The notes under the pieces are model-generated. The model ran no database searches, was not told the DNA's origin, and was given only the letters and a program-made list of their open reading frames with translations. The translations under genes and the position numbers were made by a program. Below, in pieces: positions 59,947 through 64,000 of a DNA stretch of 64,000 nt (position 1 is the stretch's first letter; every line of letters starts with the position of its first letter). This DNA comes from Istiophorus platypterus (lineage: Eukaryota > Chordata > Actinopteri > Istiophoriformes > Istiophoridae), in NCBI GenBank assembly GCA_016859345.1, contig CM029122.1, positions 9,686,575 through 9,750,574 of the forward strand, in the 5' to 3' direction.

Positions 59947-61251
59947 GTAACGTCTCGATGGCTGCGCGTTTATCAGTGACCCCGTTCTCGTTTCCACACC
60001 TCGGACCACTGACCTTTGTTATTATCTCTCCCACGTCGATGGAGGATTTTCCTGCCGTGTCCTTGGTCTTAACGTCTGCGATGCTCGCGGGGTTACTAGT
60101 TGGCTAGTTAGCTTAGCAGGCTAACACAACACAAAACTAGTGCTGTCTAACGTTAGGTTACCCCCCCTCCCCTTAATTACTATCAAAATTTAGCACCTAG
60201 CTTTATTTCCCGGTTAACTGGTGCGTATCAATGAGCTACACGGGAAGCAAAAAGGGAATTTCCGAGCGAAGAAACAGCCAAAACCAAATAGTGTAACGGC
60301 GCTAACAACCGGCAGAAACAAGGCGTGACCAGTCGTTGCTGTGGCTTTGTCCCAACCTGAAAGGCGCTGCTCGGTCCGACGGCTTCCAGCCTCGTGTTTT
60401 TCTCATCAATTTGACTTTAATGTTACCTTAGGAAACTTGTTTTTACACATCAGGTCAATCAGACGTGCCGATCACCGACCGTGACCATGTTGGGGGCAAT
60501 GAACAACCTAGTTCGCTACATCTGAAGCTGTGTAATACTACAGCCCTGCAATAAATCTACCACCATGACAGTTGTTTATTCTAATATTTTGATAATTGAG
60601 GGTAGGATTTCCTATTATTAGCGCCTATAACACACATCTCAAAAGCAGTTTAAATAAAGACAACATATTAGCTTTCATTGCATTTTAGCAAGGATAACTG
60701 GAATCTTTACTATCACTGTACAATTGCCCTTATTTTTGGTTGCCTGCTGCCTTGGCCTAAGCAGTGGACTTTGCATGAAGTGCAGACTCATGCGACCGTT
60801 TTCTTTATCATTTAATCCGTTTTTTGTTTGGTCTATGAAATATAAACCAGTGGAGAAAAACAACCGTTCAAACTTTCCACAGCCCAAGGTGAAATCTTAA
60901 AATTTCTTGATTTGTCTTACCATCAGATAGAATGAAAGAGAATTTCATATATGACAAAGAAAAGCACCCAATGCGCATTTTTGAGAAGCCAAAGCCAGCA
61001 AATGTTTGACATTTTTGCTCGGAAAGTGGTTGAAAATATAAACTGATCATCAAACATAGTTTCAGATTATTTTTCTTTTGATTAATCGCCTGAACTGTAT
61101 AAAATGTAAGTGTGACACAGTTTGTGATTTGCTCAGGGATCACCATGTGACGGAATCTCAGCATAATGTGCAGAGCGCCAAAGACACAGATAGGGTTAAA
61201 GTTAACTGGTTTAATGTCTCGGTTTATTTTATCTGTTCTTCATCCCCTCAG
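59947..61251 (+). other. txndc9 5' intron
   Basis: Presumed first intron: CpG-rich at its start, then AT-rich, with one dispersed-element copy (60805-61097). No coding exon seen. Confidence 0.55.
60805..61097. mobile_element. dispersed AT-rich element (GATTAATCG family), copy 6
   Basis: Landmarks: TTGGTCTATGAAATATAAAC, TTTCCACAGCCCAAGGTGAA, TTGAGAAGCCAAAGCCAGCA, AATGTTTGACATTTTTGCTC and, at the end, TTTTCTTTTGATTAATCGCC. Good family match. Confidence 0.6.
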
Positions 61252-61284
61252 GTTTAGAGAGAGTTTCACACTGAGCAGGTAACC

Positions 61285-63110
61285 ATGGCCAACCAATCAA
61301 TGGACATCATAGCAAAGGTTTTGGAGCAGTCAGCCAAGCTGGTGGAAGAGCAGGTGGATGCACAGTTGACCAAACTGAATGAGATGGATGAAGATGATTT
61401 GGAGAGACTGAAGGAGAGGCGATTAGAGGCACTTAAAAAAGCCCAGAAACAAAAGCAGGTAGGTGGGATATTGTCTTTTAGCTGGTTTATACTCATTGTC
61501 TGATACGGTGACTTTTACTATTTTAGTGCATAAGACACCTAAAGCAGTTGAAATTATCTGGCCCATTTATTAAATGCACTTGTTCTAGCAAATGTAACAT
61601 TTATGTTACATCACCACAACTTCAAAAATAGTAATATATTTATTCCGATGAATATCTCAACATGGGGTGTGGTGCCAATGTATATTTTCTTGGAGATGTT
61701 TTATCATGTGATAGTCTGCTACTCACCTTATTTAGAGGTCATGATGTGAAGAGGGAGTTGTTGGATAATCTCAAATCAGAAAAGTTAAGTTTTTTTTTCA
61801 ATGGGAATATGGTTTAATGTCCACATCCCTAATCTGCCAAAAAACCCTGCATGTTTCCAATGCATAGAAATGTAAAAGCCAAGTTTTTTGCTATTTTAGA
61901 TCTTGTTCTTTTACATATCTCTGTTCTCTCTTTTTAAGGAGTGGTTGTCTAAAGGCCATGGGGAGTACAGAGAAATCCCCAGTGAGAAAGATTTCTTCAG
62001 CGAGGTCAAGGATAGCAAGAATGTTGTCTGCCACTTCTACAGAAATTCCACCTTCAGGTAAAAACTCAGCAAGTATTTATTGATATCAAAAAAGACCCCA
62101 AGTGATGGAGCAACAGGTGTATAATTGAGAAATTTAATCTACGGCTAAAAAGAGTCAGTCAGAATTAGTCAGTTAATCGATAAGTCCATTTTCAGTACTG
62201 ATAATTGATTCATCATTTCAGTCACTTATCAAGCAAAAATGACATTGTATATATAATTGTCCTTGACGTTCAGACTGGATGAAAAAACAATGAATTTGTG
62301 CCCTGAGACACTTTCTTTTTTCACTATATTCCAAAACTCTGGATACTAAATGATAAATTGAAAAAATAACCATTCATTAAAATAATTGTTGGTTGCAGCT
62401 CTAACTTCATCACTTTTAAGTGTGCATAAACATGTCACTTTAGAAGTCAGTACTTTACTAGCTTTTAGTTTTGTTGTGCTACTTTAGTGTTATTGACATG
62501 ATCCAGTTTTCTTTGACATTGGATATTTTCTACAGGTTCATTTCTTTGCTTTTCGAACATTAGAAGCTACAGTTTATCAGGCTTCTGAACTTGTCGCTCT
62601 TTTGTTTCCTTTCCTGTACATATAGATGTAAGATCCTTGACAAACACTTGGCAATCTTGGCAAAGAAGCATGTTGAGACCAAATTCATCAAACTGAACGC
62701 AGAAAAGGCCCCATTTCTGACAGAGAGGCTGCGGATCAAGGTCATTCCTACACTGGCTTTGCTGACAGATGGAAAAACAAAGGACTATGTGGTTGGATTC
62801 ACAGACCTGGGAAACACAGACGAGTTTCCCACAGAGATGCTTGAATGGAGACTTGGCTGTGCAGATGTTATTAACTACAGGTGAGACACAAGCTCTGTCC
62901 TTCGCCTTCTAAGGCCAGTGTAGCATGTGCTGTTAAAATGGTGTCACTCTATACTTATTTTGACACTTCCCCTTTTTCTCCTGTCCCAGTGGTAACCTGA
63001 TGGAGCCCCCCACGGTGACGCAGAGATCAGGCACAAAGTTCACAAAAGTGGAGAAGAAAACCATCAGAGGGCGAGGTTACGACTCAGATTCAGACTCTGG
63101 AGATGACTGA
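61285..63110 (+). CDS. txndc9: thioredoxin domain-containing protein 9
   Basis: A phosducin-like, thioredoxin-fold protein that binds the CCT/TRiC chaperonin and tunes actin and tubulin folding (family knowledge). Exons 61285-61458, 61939-62057, 62626-62880 and 62990-63110, GT-AG, phases close at 222 codons plus stop (human 226). Residues 1-60 form a charged helix ([20 protein letters not shown], then [19 protein letters not shown]). The thioredoxin fold follows: [60 protein letters not shown]. The tail ends [10 protein letters not shown], acidic as in the family. The redox site is not CxxC but TFRC (Cys about residue 99), as in human, so disulfide reductase activity is not expected. The ATG at 61285 has ACC before it. 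Confidence 0.97.
61459..62625 (+). other. txndc9 introns between coding exons 1 and 3
   Basis: Introns 61459-61938 and 62058-62625. The second contains a dispersed-element copy (62148-62402); otherwise nothing is recognised. Confidence 0.6.
62148..62402. mobile_element. dispersed AT-rich element (GATTAATCG family), copy 7
   Basis: Contains TTAGTCAGTTAATCGATAAG, ACTGATAATTGATTCATCAT and, at the end, AATAATTGTTGGTTGCAGCT followed by CTAAC, the typical terminus. It fills nearly half of this small txndc9 intron. Confidence 0.6.
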
Positions 63111-64000
63111 AAAGCACTGACAGTTGCCTGGTCTTCTCTCTCAGGGCTACCTCAAATTAAAAAAAAAAAAAAAAAAAAAAAAGACAGCCCGCTTTAATTT
63201 TCTTCTCCCCTTCTCTCGATAACTTACTTGTTCATTACAAATTTCCATACTATAATTTACAAGATTTCTAATCAAATTATTTTATAAACGCATTTAGCGT
63301 TTTTGTTTCAGCTTTATTTAATGAATTTTCTGCCGTGTTTTATATTTGAATAAGTACATGATGACATATGTGTACTTCAAGAGAGACATTAGACATCAAA
63401 TTGTAGATGTTTCACTGAGCCCCATCTATCAACTAGCTAGTAGCATTATTGTGTTGCTGTTGATTTTTTCTTTTATTGCCTAAAACCTCATAGCGTTTTC
63501 TTAAACAGGGGTGTAAACTCATCAGGGGTGAAAAAAAGATGACAAAGATGCAAACTCCCTGTCCAGGTGACAAATTAACACCCGATTGAGTTAATTTGTG
63601 CTCATTTAGGTAGTTCTTTTTTTTATTTCCTTTGTTTCCTTGTAACTTTGAGAACCTGCCCACTGTTAGAACAGAAACCATGATGCATGTGTGTGCCAAG
63701 ATGAACTTTTATCATCAGATGACATTTTCACACGACATTTCCTTGTAATAAGAGTGTGACTTAACTGATGCAGACTTAATAAAAAGCATAAAAGGAATTT
63801 AAAACTGATTTTGTATTGCTCTTCCATAGGACTGTAGTTACGGTACTTGACGGAGAGGGGAGTGGATGTAGCAGAAATCCTAAGTTTCAAAATGGAATGC
63901 GTGAAAATGCCGGTTATTATAATTCCCCATAAAGCAACACGTTTCTTTGATTCCTTCCTTCACAGACACTTTGACAAGCTATGTACGAGTTAAACCATAG
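63111..64000 (+). other. txndc9 3' UTR and downstream
   Basis: Begins 48 bases before a 24-base A tract (63159-63182), then AT-rich sequence to the poly(A) signal at 63778. No other gene is seen to the end of the window. Confidence 0.6.
63778..63783 (+). terminator. possible txndc9 poly(A) signal
   Basis: AATAAA 668 bases after the stop codon, followed by TTTTGTATTGCTC about 25 bases on. The internal A tract at 63159 could mislead oligo-dT priming and suggest an earlier end. Confidence 0.45.

Overview
The window is vertebrate nuclear DNA from a ray-finned fish, most likely a percomorph (spiny-rayed) teleost. The evidence is: intron-split genes with GT-AG borders, proteins that align well with the vertebrate families I know, short introns, long dinucleotide microsatellites, and several copies of short interspersed elements that I recognise from percomorph genomes. 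The species cannot be named from the sequence alone. No prokaryotic features, tRNA, rRNA or CRISPR array were seen.

Four protein-coding genes were rebuilt exon by exon, and their reading phases close exactly. (1) arhgef7 (beta-PIX), minus strand, 20272 down to 2203: 19 coding exons, 779 codons, with CH, SH3, DH and PH domains and the start of the GIT-binding region, ending in a short alternative C-terminal exon. (2) An AFF-family gene, best called aff3 or aff3-like, plus strand, 26592 to 42718: 19 coding exons, 1246 codons. It keeps the central scaffold motifs and the C-terminal homology domain, but no N-terminal homology domain is visible. (3) rev1, the translesion DNA polymerase and dCMP transferase, plus strand, 48051 to 57169: 21 coding exons, 1423 codons. 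It has BRCT, Y-family polymerase, two ubiquitin-binding motifs and the C-terminal adaptor domain, and one intron has a GC-AG border. (4) txndc9, a thioredoxin-like partner of the CCT chaperonin, plus strand, 61285 to 63110: 4 coding exons, 222 codons.

Layout: 1-2202 is the region 3' of arhgef7, with a fold-back element and a TG microsatellite. 2203-20272 is arhgef7. 20273-26591 is a spacer between the divergent arhgef7 and aff3, with a CpG-rich promoter at each end. 26592-43360 is aff3 with its 3' UTR. 43360-48050 is a spacer with an odd CpG-rich block framed by AT arrays, followed by the rev1 CpG island. 48051-58970 is rev1 with its 3' UTR. 59000-61284 holds the txndc9 promoter and first intron, and 61285-63800 is txndc9. 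The four genes have unrelated jobs (Rac/Cdc42 exchange factor, transcription elongation scaffold, DNA damage tolerance, chaperonin co-factor); they are neighbours, not a pathway. The aff3-rev1-txndc9 order matches a vertebrate block (human 2q11, from memory), but eif5b, which I recall between rev1 and txndc9 in human, is absent here.

The best leads for follow-up are the AFF protein without its P-TEFb-binding end, the tandem 14-bp ETS-site array upstream of txndc9, the unexplained CpG block between two AT arrays, the GC-AG intron in the rev1 catalytic core, and the two multi-copy interspersed families.
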